From Candidatus Cloacimonadota bacterium (GTDB lineage Bacteria; Cloacimonadota; Cloacimonadia; JGIOTU-2; B8-G9): a stretch of 16,405 nucleotides of DNA. The stretch is taken from assembly GCA_003647765.1 (NCBI GenBank), contig QMNM01000005.1, forward strand, positions 1 through 16,405. Direction: 5' to 3'. The notes under the pieces are model-generated. The model searched no databases and had not been told where the DNA came from. It saw only the letters and a list, made by a program, of their open reading frames with translations. Below are positions 5,332 through 12,658 of the stretch, in pieces. The position numbers and the translations under genes were made by a program. Position 1 is the first letter of the stretch. Each line of letters starts with the position of its first letter.

Positions 5332-7671
5332 TCACATAAGAGTTCGGTCTAATACTTCATCCATTGTTTCAACAGGAATAATATTTAATCCTTCTATAAT
5401 CTCTTTATTAATTTCTTTCAATTCTTCTTTGTTTTCTTTTGGGATAATAACATTTTTGATTTTCATTCTTTTAGCAGCAACTAATTTTTCTGCTAATCCA
5501 CCAATTTTTAGTACATCACCAGTCAAAGTAATCTCACCAGTCATTGTATAATCTGCATTTATTTTACGATTGGATAGTGCTGATATAATAGCAGTTGCAA
5601 TAGTAATTCCAGCTGAGGGACCATCTTTAGCAATTGCACCCTCTGGAACATGAATATGCAAATCTTTATCTTTATAGAAATCTTTCTGGATATTATATTT
5701 TTTCAAATTTGACCGTGCATAGCTCAATGCAGCATTAGCTGACTCCTTCATTACATCACCTAAACTACCAGTTAAAGACAAATTTCCTTTTCCATCTAAA
5801 ACCACTACTTCTATTTTTAATACTACGCCTCCAATTGGAGTCCAAGCTAAACCATTAGCAATGCCAACTTGTGATTTTCTCTTTATTTGTGTATATGTAT
5901 ATTTTTTCACGCCTAGGAACTTGTTCAGATTTTTTCTTGTTATTCTAAACTTGGTCTTTGTTTTATCTTCAATATATTGTTTTACAGATTTACGCATAAT
6001 TTTAGCAATGTTCCGTTCCAAATTCCGAACTCCTGCTTCCATTGTGTAATTTTCAATAATTTTTTTCATTGCTTCTGAACTAATCTGTAGTTGGAATTTA
6101 CCATCAATTCCGTGATATTTTAATTGCTTATGAAAGAGGTATTTCTCAGCAATTTTCAACTTTTCAAATTCTGTGTACCCAGGCAATTGGATTATTTCCA
6201 TTCTATCGCGCAAAGTTATTGGAATAGAATATAAATCATTTGCTGTGGTAATAAATAATACTTCTGACAAATCGTATCCTACTTCAAGATAATGGTCATG
6301 AAAATTATTATTCTCTTCTGGGTCAAGCACTTCCAGTAAAGCGGCAGATGGGTCACCACGGAAATCTACACTCATTTTATCAATTTCATCTAACATAATA
6401 ACCGGATTTTTTTTGCCAGCTCTTTTCATTGATTGAATAATGATTCCTGGCATTGCACCTACATAAGTCCTTCTATGGCCTCGTATTTCCGCTTCATCTC
6501 GCACTCCACCAAGAGACATTCTTACAAATTTTCTATTTAATGCTTTAGATATAGAGATCCCAAGAGAAGTTTTCCCAACACCAGGCGGTCCTACAAAACA
6601 AAGTATCTGTCCCTTCATCTTCTTAACCATTCTTAAAACTGCCAAGTATTCAATTATACGCTCTTTCACCTGCTTCAGTCCATAATGGTCTTTGTCCAAA
6701 ATATCTTCTGCCTTTTTTAAGTCAAATTCTCCAGTTTCTGCAGAATTTTCCCATGGTAAATCAAAAAGCCAATTTAGATAATTAACAATAACCGAATATT
6801 CTTGAGACATTTTTGGCACATTGCGTAACCGCTTTATCTCTTCTTTTGCCTGTTTTCTTGCCTCTTTTGTAAATTTCGTCTTGGCTAATTTCTTTTCATA
6901 AGATTTTATCTCTTCACTTGAACCTTCATCAATACCTAATTCTTTATGTATCACTTTCAATTGCTGATTCAGATAATATTCACGCTGAGATTTATTTAAC
7001 TTATGTTTGACCTCTCCATCAATCTGCTTTTTTATTTTCAATATCTCAATTTCTTTACCTAAAATTTTTAGCATTGTGAACATTCTAGATATCAAATCCT
7101 TTTCTAACAGTTCTTGTTTTTTGCTAATCGCTATATCCAGACGAGATGCTATATAATCAACAACCTCCTGATTATCATTGATATTACCAGCAGATATAAT
7201 GTCTTGTGAAAAAGAGCCACTAAGTTCTGTGTATTGTTTAAAATTATAAATAAGAGAACGCATTATTGCTTGTATCTCATTTGTATCCTGCAAATATTCT
7301 GTATTATATATGTCTATTTTGGCTTTTATTATATCCTTTTTAAATTGATATTGAACAATTTTTGCCCTTTCTAATCCTTCTACAATAAGTCGCAAAGAAG
7401 AATCTGGCAATTTTAATGTCTGTAATATTCTGCATACTACACCAACTTTATACAAATCCTGTTTCGTTGGATTATCTATCTTCATCTCTTTTTGAGTAAC
7501 ACAAAGCACAATTTTATCCGAAAGAATGGATTGCTCAACTGCATTTATAGAAAATATACGACCAATTAACAATGGAGCAACTACACCAGGAAACATCACT
7601 AAATCGCGTAATGGAATTACTGAAAGATTATCTTTAACATCAATAACTTCATTATCAAAATATATCTCCAT
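5332..7671 (-). CDS. lon: Lon protease, ATP-dependent
   Basis: This cytoplasmic AAA+ serine protease degrades misfolded and regulatory proteins. With the preferred start it has 779 residues, normal for bacterial LonA. The N-terminal substrate-binding domain begins with LSVIPLRDLVMFPGVVAPL, followed by a coiled-coil region with REYYLNQQLKVIHKELG. Walker A is GPPGVGKTS at 361-369 and Walker B VIMLDEID at 424-431. The protease domain has catalytic Ser686 in DGPSAG and Lys729 in EKLVAAKR, 43 residues apart as in the E. coli enzyme. The open frame extends to a GTG at 7710, but ATG 7671 has GGAGA (7681-7685) 9 nt upstream and gives the usual family N-terminus, so it is chosen. A TATAAT (7691-7696, minus strand) lies just upstream and could be a promoter with a very short leader. 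No CIRCE element is visible. No neighbour suggests a specialised role. Confidence 0.97.
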   Translation of the reverse strand: MEIYFDNEVIDVKDNLSVIPLRDLVMFPGVVAPLLIGRIFSINAVEQSILSDKIVLCVTQKEMKIDNPTKQDLYKVGVVCRILQTLKLPDSSLRLIVEGLERAKIVQYQFKKDIIKAKIDIYNTEYLQDTNEIQAIMRSLIYNFKQYTELSGSFSQDIISAGNINDNQEVVDYIASRLDIAISKKQELLEKDLISRMFTMLKILGKEIEILKIKKQIDGEVKHKLNKSQREYYLNQQLKVIHKELGIDEGSSEEIKSYEKKLAKTKFTKEARKQAKEEIKRLRNVPKMSQEYSVIVNYLNWLFDLPWENSAETGEFDLKKAEDILDKDHYGLKQVKERIIEYLAVLRMVKKMKGQILCFVGPPGVGKTSLGISISKALNRKFVRMSLGGVRDEAEIRGHRRTYVGAMPGIIIQSMKRAGKKNPVIMLDEIDKMSVDFRGDPSAALLEVLDPEENNNFHDHYLEVGYDLSEVLFITTANDLYSIPITLRDRMEIIQLPGYTEFEKLKIAEKYLFHKQLKYHGIDGKFQLQISSEAMKKIIENYTMEAGVRNLERNIAKIMRKSVKQYIEDKTKTKFRITRKNLNKFLGVKKYTYTQIKRKSQVGIANGLAWTPIGGVVLKIEVVVLDGKGNLSLTGSLGDVMKESANAALSYARSNLKKYNIQKDFYKDKDLHIHVPEGAIAKDGPSAGITIATAIISALSNRKINADYTMTGEITLTGDVLKIGGLAEKLVAAKRMKIKNVIIPKENKEELKEINKEIIEGLNIIPVETMDEVLDRTLM

Positions 7672-7819
7672 ATATTCTATTCTCCAATAAATTATACAAT
7701 AAATTTTCACTATTTCTAAAAATGATTACTTTTCTGTCAATTTTTTCACAATGGATTTATTGGCAAGTCTTATTTTTTACAATATCAGCAAAATGTTTTT
7801 CCCTTTGATAACATAGTAA

Positions 7820-8566
7820 TTATAGTTTACTATTTATAATTTTCTCAATAAATTTCATCATAGATTGATAATGTGAACCCTGCCAATATATCTTCTGACA
7901 GTTCGGACAGAAAGAGAATTTATTATAAAATTTCTTAACTCTCGGCAATAATTTATCAATAATTTCTTGTTTTTCAATTTTTACCAAAATAGTATTACAA
8001 TGAACACATCTGGAAAAAGGGATAATCAAATTAAACAAATCAAATCTTTTTACAATTTCTATTGCCTGCTTTTTGGGATTTATCTCTCTTACACAATAGC
8101 CATGAGTTACGATTTTTCGTTTCAATAATCCTCTATCTTTTGTCAATAATATTCTATTATCTTTCTCAATAATGTGGACTATATCATTATCTGTAAAATT
8201 ATTACGATATAGTACATCAAATCCAAATATTCTCAAATAAACAGCTAGCTTTCCTAAATGCACATCTAAAATGAATTTTACATTACGCAATGGCTTTTCT
8301 CTTAATTTTGTTACTTTAGAAATATCTAATGATTCAAAAACAGGATAAACACTGACTTCATCTTGATGTTGCACAATATAAGAAAAATCCACTGATTTGC
8401 CATTTATAAGAATCAAATCAACTTCTGGATGTGGCACACCTATTGCCTCTATCATATCCTTAATAGATGCCCTCCCTTTGAAATAATGAATGAACCTTAC
8501 TTTCCTTTTGTCTAACGGCAAAAAATAATTCAGCTCTTCATAAAAACGAAAATACGCATAATACAT
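7820..8566 (-). CDS. Mut7-C ubiquitin/RNAse (PIN-like) domain protein with zinc ribbon
   Basis: This 248-residue protein has two parts. Residues about 1-80 look like a Mut7-C ubiquitin-type beta-grasp domain (ASIKDMIEAIGVPHPEVDLILINGKSVDF, then DEVSVYPVFE). Residues about 95-245 are a Mut7-C RNAse domain, a PIN-like fold: ILDVHLGKLAVYLRIFGFD has Asp101, ILLTKDRGLL has Asp144, and a zinc ribbon is formed by Cys187, Cys190 (CVHC) and Cys220, Cys223 (CPNC). The acidic residues could bind a metal for RNA cleavage, but the function of the bacterial family is not established to my knowledge. It starts 16 nt after the queE stop, so it is probably co-transcribed and perhaps translationally coupled with queE. 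The ribosome binding site is weak (AAGAAAT just before ATG). Domain assignment is from recognised motifs and is fairly sure. Confidence 0.85.
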   Translation of the reverse strand: MYYAYFRFYEELNYFLPLDKRKVRFIHYFKGRASIKDMIEAIGVPHPEVDLILINGKSVDFSYIVQHQDEVSVYPVFESLDISKVTKLREKPLRNVKFILDVHLGKLAVYLRIFGFDVLYRNNFTDNDIVHIIEKDNRILLTKDRGLLKRKIVTHGYCVREINPKKQAIEIVKRFDLFNLIIPFSRCVHCNTILVKIEKQEIIDKLLPRVKKFYNKFSFCPNCQKIYWQGSHYQSMMKFIEKIINSKL

Positions 8567-8582
8567 ATTTCTTGTATGGACA

Positions 8583-9209
8583 TTAACGAATAGATATTAA
8601 CTTATGTAATTGCAGTTGCAAACGAATCTGCATTCTTACATCCAAAATCCAATTTGCCAATTGCTTATAAGTGAGCTTATTATGAACAGGAGAAAACAAT
8701 ACCTTACATTTATCTGTTAAATTGTATTGTTTTACTTGTTTAACAGCCCATAGAAAATCTGCTCTATTTTGTAAGACAAATTTTACTTCATCCACAGGAT
8801 TAAGATAATTGATATTTTCCCAGCAATTTTTATCACTCATTTCACTGGTAGGAGCCTTAAAATCAATTATCCTTATCACTTGCATTGGAACTTTATTTAT
8901 TAACAGAGAACCATTAGTTTCCAATAAAATATGATAATTCTGTTGTAATAGGCGGTTAAATAGAGCATATACTTCATTTTGTAATAATGGCTCACCACCA
9001 GTGATGCACACTAATTTAATCGGCTTAAAACTTTTCACTTCATCTAATATTTCATTTATTGATTTATAAATATCGCTCTGATAACTATATTTAGTATCGC
9101 AATAATTACATCTTAAATTGCATTTAGCAAGGCGAACAAAAATTGTAGGTAAGCCAGTATAAGATGTCTCACCTTGTATGGAATAAAATATTTCTGAAAT
9201 ATTTAACAT
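8583..9209 (-). CDS. queE: 7-carboxy-7-deazaguanine synthase (QueE), radical SAM
   Basis: QueE converts 6-carboxy-tetrahydropterin to 7-carboxy-7-deazaguanine, a radical-SAM step in queuosine and other 7-deazapurine biosynthesis. The 208-residue protein has the family N-terminus ISEIFYSIQGETSYTGLPTIFVRL, a CxxxCxxC cluster motif at Cys30, Cys34 and Cys37 followed by DTKYS, the SAM-binding GGEPLLQ, LETNG, and the typical C-terminus RLQLQLHKLI. Its length is usual. The ATG at 9209 fits the family start although the ribosome binding site is poor. It is followed by the Mut7-C gene. The other pathway genes (queC, queD, folE) are not in the window. Confidence 0.95.
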   Translation of the reverse strand: MLNISEIFYSIQGETSYTGLPTIFVRLAKCNLRCNYCDTKYSYQSDIYKSINEILDEVKSFKPIKLVCITGGEPLLQNEVYALFNRLLQQNYHILLETNGSLLINKVPMQVIRIIDFKAPTSEMSDKNCWENINYLNPVDEVKFVLQNRADFLWAVKQVKQYNLTDKCKVLFSPVHNKLTYKQLANWILDVRMQIRLQLQLHKLISIR

Positions 9210-9242
9210 AAAATTTACTCTCGGTAAATAATTTAGGAATGA

Positions 9243-9331
9243 TATAGCATTTTACACAATATTCTTCATTGCCACAGAGACACAGAGAACACAGAGAGAG
9301 ATAATCTTGGTGTCTCCCTACGCATTACGCT
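9243..9331 (+). repeat. Composite repeat module, copy B (CACAGAG plus YTACGCM)
   Basis: This copy fills most of the 131-bp gap between queE and the CDF gene. It shares with copy A (5092-5205) the blocks TATAGCATT (9243-9251), ACACAATATTCT, CATTGCCACAGAGACACAG, further CACAGAG units to 9300, and AATCTTGGTGT (to 9313). Two 7-bp units in register, CTACGCA and TTACGCT, follow at 9318-9331. It lacks the GGACACGGAG segment of copy A, about 20 bp. Confidence 0.85.
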
Positions 9332-9340
9332 CTACTGTAT

Positions 9341-10252
9341 CTATACACTAAATTGAATACTTGTATGTATAATATCAAATTTATTATAAAGCATCTCATC
9401 TATATCATCTATAAGAGTTTTCCGTTTGGAAATCAAATCATCAACGACTCTAATATGTGCCATAAGAGAATACATATTAGATGTAATTGTCCATATATGA
9501 ATATCAGTAATTTCTTTAACTTCCTGGAATTTCAATATATTTTGTTTAACTTCATTGACATCTATTTTTGATGGAGCTGCTTCTAACAAAATTTGTATTG
9601 ATTCACGAGCCAATTTATATGCCCAGATTAAGATAACTACTGCAATCAAAGCACTTAAAATTGGGTCAACCAATGTCCAGCCGGTAGTCAACACAATCAC
9701 TGCACCAAGAATAACTGCTATTGAAGAAGCTGTATCTCCAACCATATGTAGAAAAGCAGACCGCACATTTATATCTTCCTTGCTCGCTCCTAAAAGTATA
9801 ATTGCAGAGACAACATTTACAATTAAACCAACTATTGAAACTACCAACATCTCTGTGCCTTTAATCTGCATTGGGTTAAAAACTCGCTTGTATGCCTCAT
9901 AAAAAATCCAGACAGTTACGAGTAATAGCATTATACTATTAAATAGAGCTGCGAGAATCTCAATTCTATAATAACCGAATGTCTTATGCATATCTGCTGG
10001 CTTACTTGCCAATATTATAGCTATAAAGCTTACTAAAAGAGCAAAAGCATGAGTGAACATATGGCCTGCATCAGAAATCAATGCCAAACTTCCAGAAATA
10101 ATTCCACCGACAATCTCAATGAGCATAGTAATGCCAGTTATGTAAATAACTAACAGCAGGCGTTTCTTCTCTTTTACCCGATGGGAATATGTATGATGAT
10201 GAGTATGATTATGATTGTAATGTTTTATTTTTGGCTTATGTTCGTGTATCAT
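9341..10252 (-). CDS. Cation diffusion facilitator (CzcD-type) metal efflux protein
   Basis: This 303-residue inner-membrane antiporter probably exports Zn2+ or similar divalent metals in exchange for protons. The N-terminus is His-rich (residues 3-24 contain about nine His), typical of CzcD/ZnT proteins. Six membrane segments span about residues 32-215, and a cytoplasmic C-terminal domain follows (KEITDIHIWTITSNMYSLMAHIRV). The transport site on TM5 is the usual HxxxD (His169, Asp173 in HMVGD). On TM2 the motif is SDAGHMFTH, so His64 is followed by His68 where CzcD-like proteins usually have Asp. The open frame extends to ATG 10273, but the extra residues (MRSAESK) are encoded by a 7-bp repeat; GGAGAG at 10257-10262 sits just before ATG 10252, which is preferred. 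It follows rnr by 57 nt and may be co-transcribed. Metal specificity cannot be read from sequence. Confidence 0.92.
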   Translation of the reverse strand: MIHEHKPKIKHYNHNHTHHHTYSHRVKEKKRLLLVIYITGITMLIEIVGGIISGSLALISDAGHMFTHAFALLVSFIAIILASKPADMHKTFGYYRIEILAALFNSIMLLLVTVWIFYEAYKRVFNPMQIKGTEMLVVSIVGLIVNVVSAIILLGASKEDINVRSAFLHMVGDTASSIAVILGAVIVLTTGWTLVDPILSALIAVVILIWAYKLARESIQILLEAAPSKIDVNEVKQNILKFQEVKEITDIHIWTITSNMYSLMAHIRVVDDLISKRKTLIDDIDEMLYNKFDIIHTSIQFSV

Positions 10253-10265
10253 TTTGCTCTCCGCA

Positions 10266-10307
10266 CTACGCATTACGCCCTACGCACTACGCACTACGCA
10301 CTACGCC
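10266..10307 (+). repeat. 7-bp tandem array YTACGCM, six units
   Basis: Six 7-bp units are in perfect register: CTACGCA, TTACGCC, CTACGCA three times, and CTACGCC. The array fills nearly the whole gap between the rnr stop (10310) and the ribosome binding site of the CDF gene (10257-10262). Confidence 0.95.
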
Positions 10308-10309
10308 TC

Positions 10310-12400
10310 TTATAATAGTATAAAATAAACACTGTCAGTTACTTTAATTACTTGCACTTTAACTTTCTGACCAAGCTGAAAAATTTTATTTGTCCGTTCA
10401 CCACGCAAAATATATTTCTGTTCAATAAATCTATAATAGTCGTCTTTTAGCGAAGATAACGGGATTTTGCCTTCAACAGGAAATTCATTTAATTGGACAA
10501 ATATATTGCTATTATTAAAGTCAACAATAATTCCTTCATAATGTTCGCCTAAATATTTGGACATAAAAAGCATCTTTTTACGAAAAGCCAGGTCTCTTTC
10601 TGCATCCATTGCATTAAGTTCTTGCATAGATGATTGCTCAGCAAATTTTTCTATCTGTTCTTTTGTAAATTTTTGAACTGTCCATTTAAATACATATTGT
10701 TTGATTTGGTGATGTATTACTAAATCAGGAAAGCGACGAATAGGCGATGTAAAGTGTGTATAATATTGTTTTGCGAGCCCAAAATGTCCTTTATTTTGAG
10801 GAGAGTACTCTGCTTTTTTCAAACTCCTGAGTAACATCATATCAAATACTCTATGATGGTCTTTCGTAGTGATAGAATTAAGAAAATCCTGCAAAGCAAA
10901 GTTCAAATTAAAAGCCATATACTCAATAGAATAGCCGTAATTTTTTACAATAATAGCAAAGTATTTAAGTTTAGTAATATCAGGTTGTTCATGGATACGG
11001 TATAAAGTGTAATCTGATTTTTTGCTTAATAATTCGGCTATATATTGATTAGCCACAAGCATAAATTCTTCAATAAGTAAATGGCTTTCTGTTTGTTCTG
11101 TTCTCAGGATATTTTTTGGCGTGCCGTGTTCGTCAAACTCAAACTCTGCATCTGGTAGGTCAAAATCCAAACTTCCCTGTTTATGTCTTTTCTCTGTAAG
11201 TTTTCTTGAAAGAATCCGCATTTTATTTAAATCAATTTTGATTTGTTCTGAAATGTCCTGACAATTTCCTGTTTCAAATAGTTCATCTACTTGCTGATAG
11301 TTTAGACGAGCATTACTTTTTATAATAGAAGGTCTTACTGTTTGCCTGATAATATTATAATTTTTATCAAAATCTGTAATTACTGTAATTGTTAGCTTCT
11401 GCTCTTCTGGTCTTAAACTGCATAGATTATTGGACAGTTTTTCTGGAAGCATTGGAACTACTCTTTGTAAAAGATACACACTTGTACCGCGTTTAAATGC
11501 TTCTTTGAAAATTTCTGAATCCTGTTTAACATAATGAGATACATCAGCAATATGCACATATAGTCGCACACCAAATTCTGTTTCTTCTAATGAAATTGCA
11601 TCATCATAATCCTTGGCTGAAATAGGGTCAATAGTAAAAGTTGTTAAGCCAGTATAATTTTCTCTTTTAATTAAATCTTGTTCTGTGATAAGTTCGGTAA
11701 GTTCTTTTGTCTCTTGTATAACTGATTGAGGAAATTCAGGTTCTAAATTATATTGACGCATTACTGCTATTGTCTCAATCATCGGGTCATCTGATTTGCC
11801 CAAAACCTCTATTACATTTCCTGCTGGTAAAATATTCAATTGCGGATTTCCCCAATTACTCACTTTCAATACAACTTTATCACCTGTTTTTGCAGATAGA
11901 CCATTTTTAATAGCAAAATCACTATGAATTTTCGTATTATCAGAGGACAAGTATAATTTACTTTTATGATTATATACATTACCGATAATTTTTTCGTTTG
12001 CTCTTTTTAGAACTTTTGTGATTTTGCCTGAATTTAATTTGCCATTTTTATATTGGACAGAGACATCAACAATATCATTATGAAAAGCATTGGATATATC
12101 TTCTGCTGAAACGAATAAATCAAAGTCATTACACTTTACAAAAGCGAACGATTTATTTTTTGATAAAGCAGTAGCATCAAATTTGCCAATGAGCTTTTTT
12201 GAATTTCTTAGTGAGCTAAATCTTCGCCCGATTCTTTTTATTTTTTTACCTTTTTCTAACATTATAATGATGTGTCTGAACTCTTTATAATTATGCTTTG
12301 GAATATGGAGTTTCTCAAAAAGTGTTTTTAATTTATAATTCTTTACAGGATTGTTATTAAGAATTCTTACAATTTTTGAACTAATTGCTTTTTTATCCAT
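10310..12400 (-). CDS. rnr: Ribonuclease R (RNB-family 3'-5' exoribonuclease)
   Basis: RNase R is a processive 3'-5' exoribonuclease that degrades structured RNA in the cytoplasm. With the preferred start it has 696 residues. Order of domains: a winged-helix N-terminus (about 1-65), cold-shock/OB domains (about 70-200), the RNB catalytic domain (about 245-590) and a C-terminal S1 domain (about 615-696). Catalytic acids are visible in TIDPISAKDYDDA as Asp258, Asp264, Asp266 and Asp267. Also present are YVHIADVSHYV, RGTSVYLLQRVVPMLPE and HFTSPIRRFPDLVIHH. There is no long Lys-rich tail after S1, unlike E. coli RNase R. The frame stays open to 12469, but those codons translate the CACAGAG repeat (giving LCPLCLCGYF) and are rejected; ATG 12400 fits the family although its ribosome binding site is poor. 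VacB is a synonym. Confidence 0.95.
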   Translation of the reverse strand: MDKKAISSKIVRILNNNPVKNYKLKTLFEKLHIPKHNYKEFRHIIIMLEKGKKIKRIGRRFSSLRNSKKLIGKFDATALSKNKSFAFVKCNDFDLFVSAEDISNAFHNDIVDVSVQYKNGKLNSGKITKVLKRANEKIIGNVYNHKSKLYLSSDNTKIHSDFAIKNGLSAKTGDKVVLKVSNWGNPQLNILPAGNVIEVLGKSDDPMIETIAVMRQYNLEPEFPQSVIQETKELTELITEQDLIKRENYTGLTTFTIDPISAKDYDDAISLEETEFGVRLYVHIADVSHYVKQDSEIFKEAFKRGTSVYLLQRVVPMLPEKLSNNLCSLRPEEQKLTITVITDFDKNYNIIRQTVRPSIIKSNARLNYQQVDELFETGNCQDISEQIKIDLNKMRILSRKLTEKRHKQGSLDFDLPDAEFEFDEHGTPKNILRTEQTESHLLIEEFMLVANQYIAELLSKKSDYTLYRIHEQPDITKLKYFAIIVKNYGYSIEYMAFNLNFALQDFLNSITTKDHHRVFDMMLLRSLKKAEYSPQNKGHFGLAKQYYTHFTSPIRRFPDLVIHHQIKQYVFKWTVQKFTKEQIEKFAEQSSMQELNAMDAERDLAFRKKMLFMSKYLGEHYEGIIVDFNNSNIFVQLNEFPVEGKIPLSSLKDDYYRFIEQKYILRGERTNKIFQLGQKVKVQVIKVTDSVYFILL

Positions 12401-12427
12401 TTTTGTCAATTCTATGCAGATAAAATA

Positions 12428-12473
12428 GCCACAGAGACACAGAGGACACAGAGTAAAATTTAAGGACACGGAG
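12428..12473 (+). repeat. CACAGAG short-period repeat, copy C
   Basis: GCCACAGAGACACAGAGG, a further ACACAGAG unit and then AAATTTAAGGACACGGAG lie 28 bp upstream of the rnr start. The second half matches copy A (AAATTTATGGACACGGAG) with one change. It belongs to the same family and orientation as copies A and B. Confidence 0.85.
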
Positions 12474-12500
12474 TAATTTTTATCAGTGTAGTGTCTTTAG

Positions 12501-12638
12501 TCAGCGTTTTTCAGCCTGGCTTTCCTAGTCCTGACGAAGTAGGGTGTGCTACTCTTTTTGTGTCTTTTTACGCCTTACGCATTACGCATTACGCACTACG
12601 CCTTACGCATTACGCAATTTCTTATCAGCGTTTTTCAG
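12501..12638. repeat. 14-bp direct repeats flanking the second YTACGCM array
   Basis: TCAGCGTTTTTCAG occurs exactly at 12501-12514 and 12625-12638, 110 bp apart, on each side of the 7-bp array and of a GTGTGCTA-containing stretch. Short CAGCG/CAGTG words also occur nearby. The pair could be remnants of a CGCTGA-type short-period repeat or a duplication produced by insertion. Confidence 0.7.
12568..12616 (+). repeat. 7-bp tandem array YTACGCM, seven units
   Basis: Seven 7-bp units in register: TTACGCC, TTACGCA three times, CTACGCC, and TTACGCA twice. Because 3 x 7 = 21 nt, a reading frame through it gives a 7-residue peptide repeat (HYALRLT-like) that should not be annotated as protein. It lies 42 bp after the stop of the STAS-MlaE gene. 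Confidence 0.95.
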
Positions 12639-12658
12639 TGTGCTATTCTTTAATACAC

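Noticed and set aside
5006-5551. 181-codon open frame on the plus strand
   Set aside because: It reads through the CACAGAG/TACGC repeat and then antisense through the end of lon; no motif, no ribosome binding site.
7672-7710. 13-residue N-terminal extension of lon from a GTG start
   Set aside because: ATG 7671 has a GGAGA site at good spacing and matches the usual Lon N-terminus; the extension region contains a TATAAT.
7813-7833. Hairpin ATAGTAA/TTACTAT at the end of the Mut7-C gene as terminator
   Set aside because: The stem is all but entirely A/T, overlaps the stop codon and has no U-tract on the minus strand.
10266-10307. CRISPR array
   Set aside because: The units are 7 bp, directly adjacent and without spacers; no cas genes are present.
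12401-12469. 23-residue N-terminal extension of rnr
   Set aside because: It translates the CACAGAG repeat and yields a Cys/Leu-rich peptide unrelated to the family.
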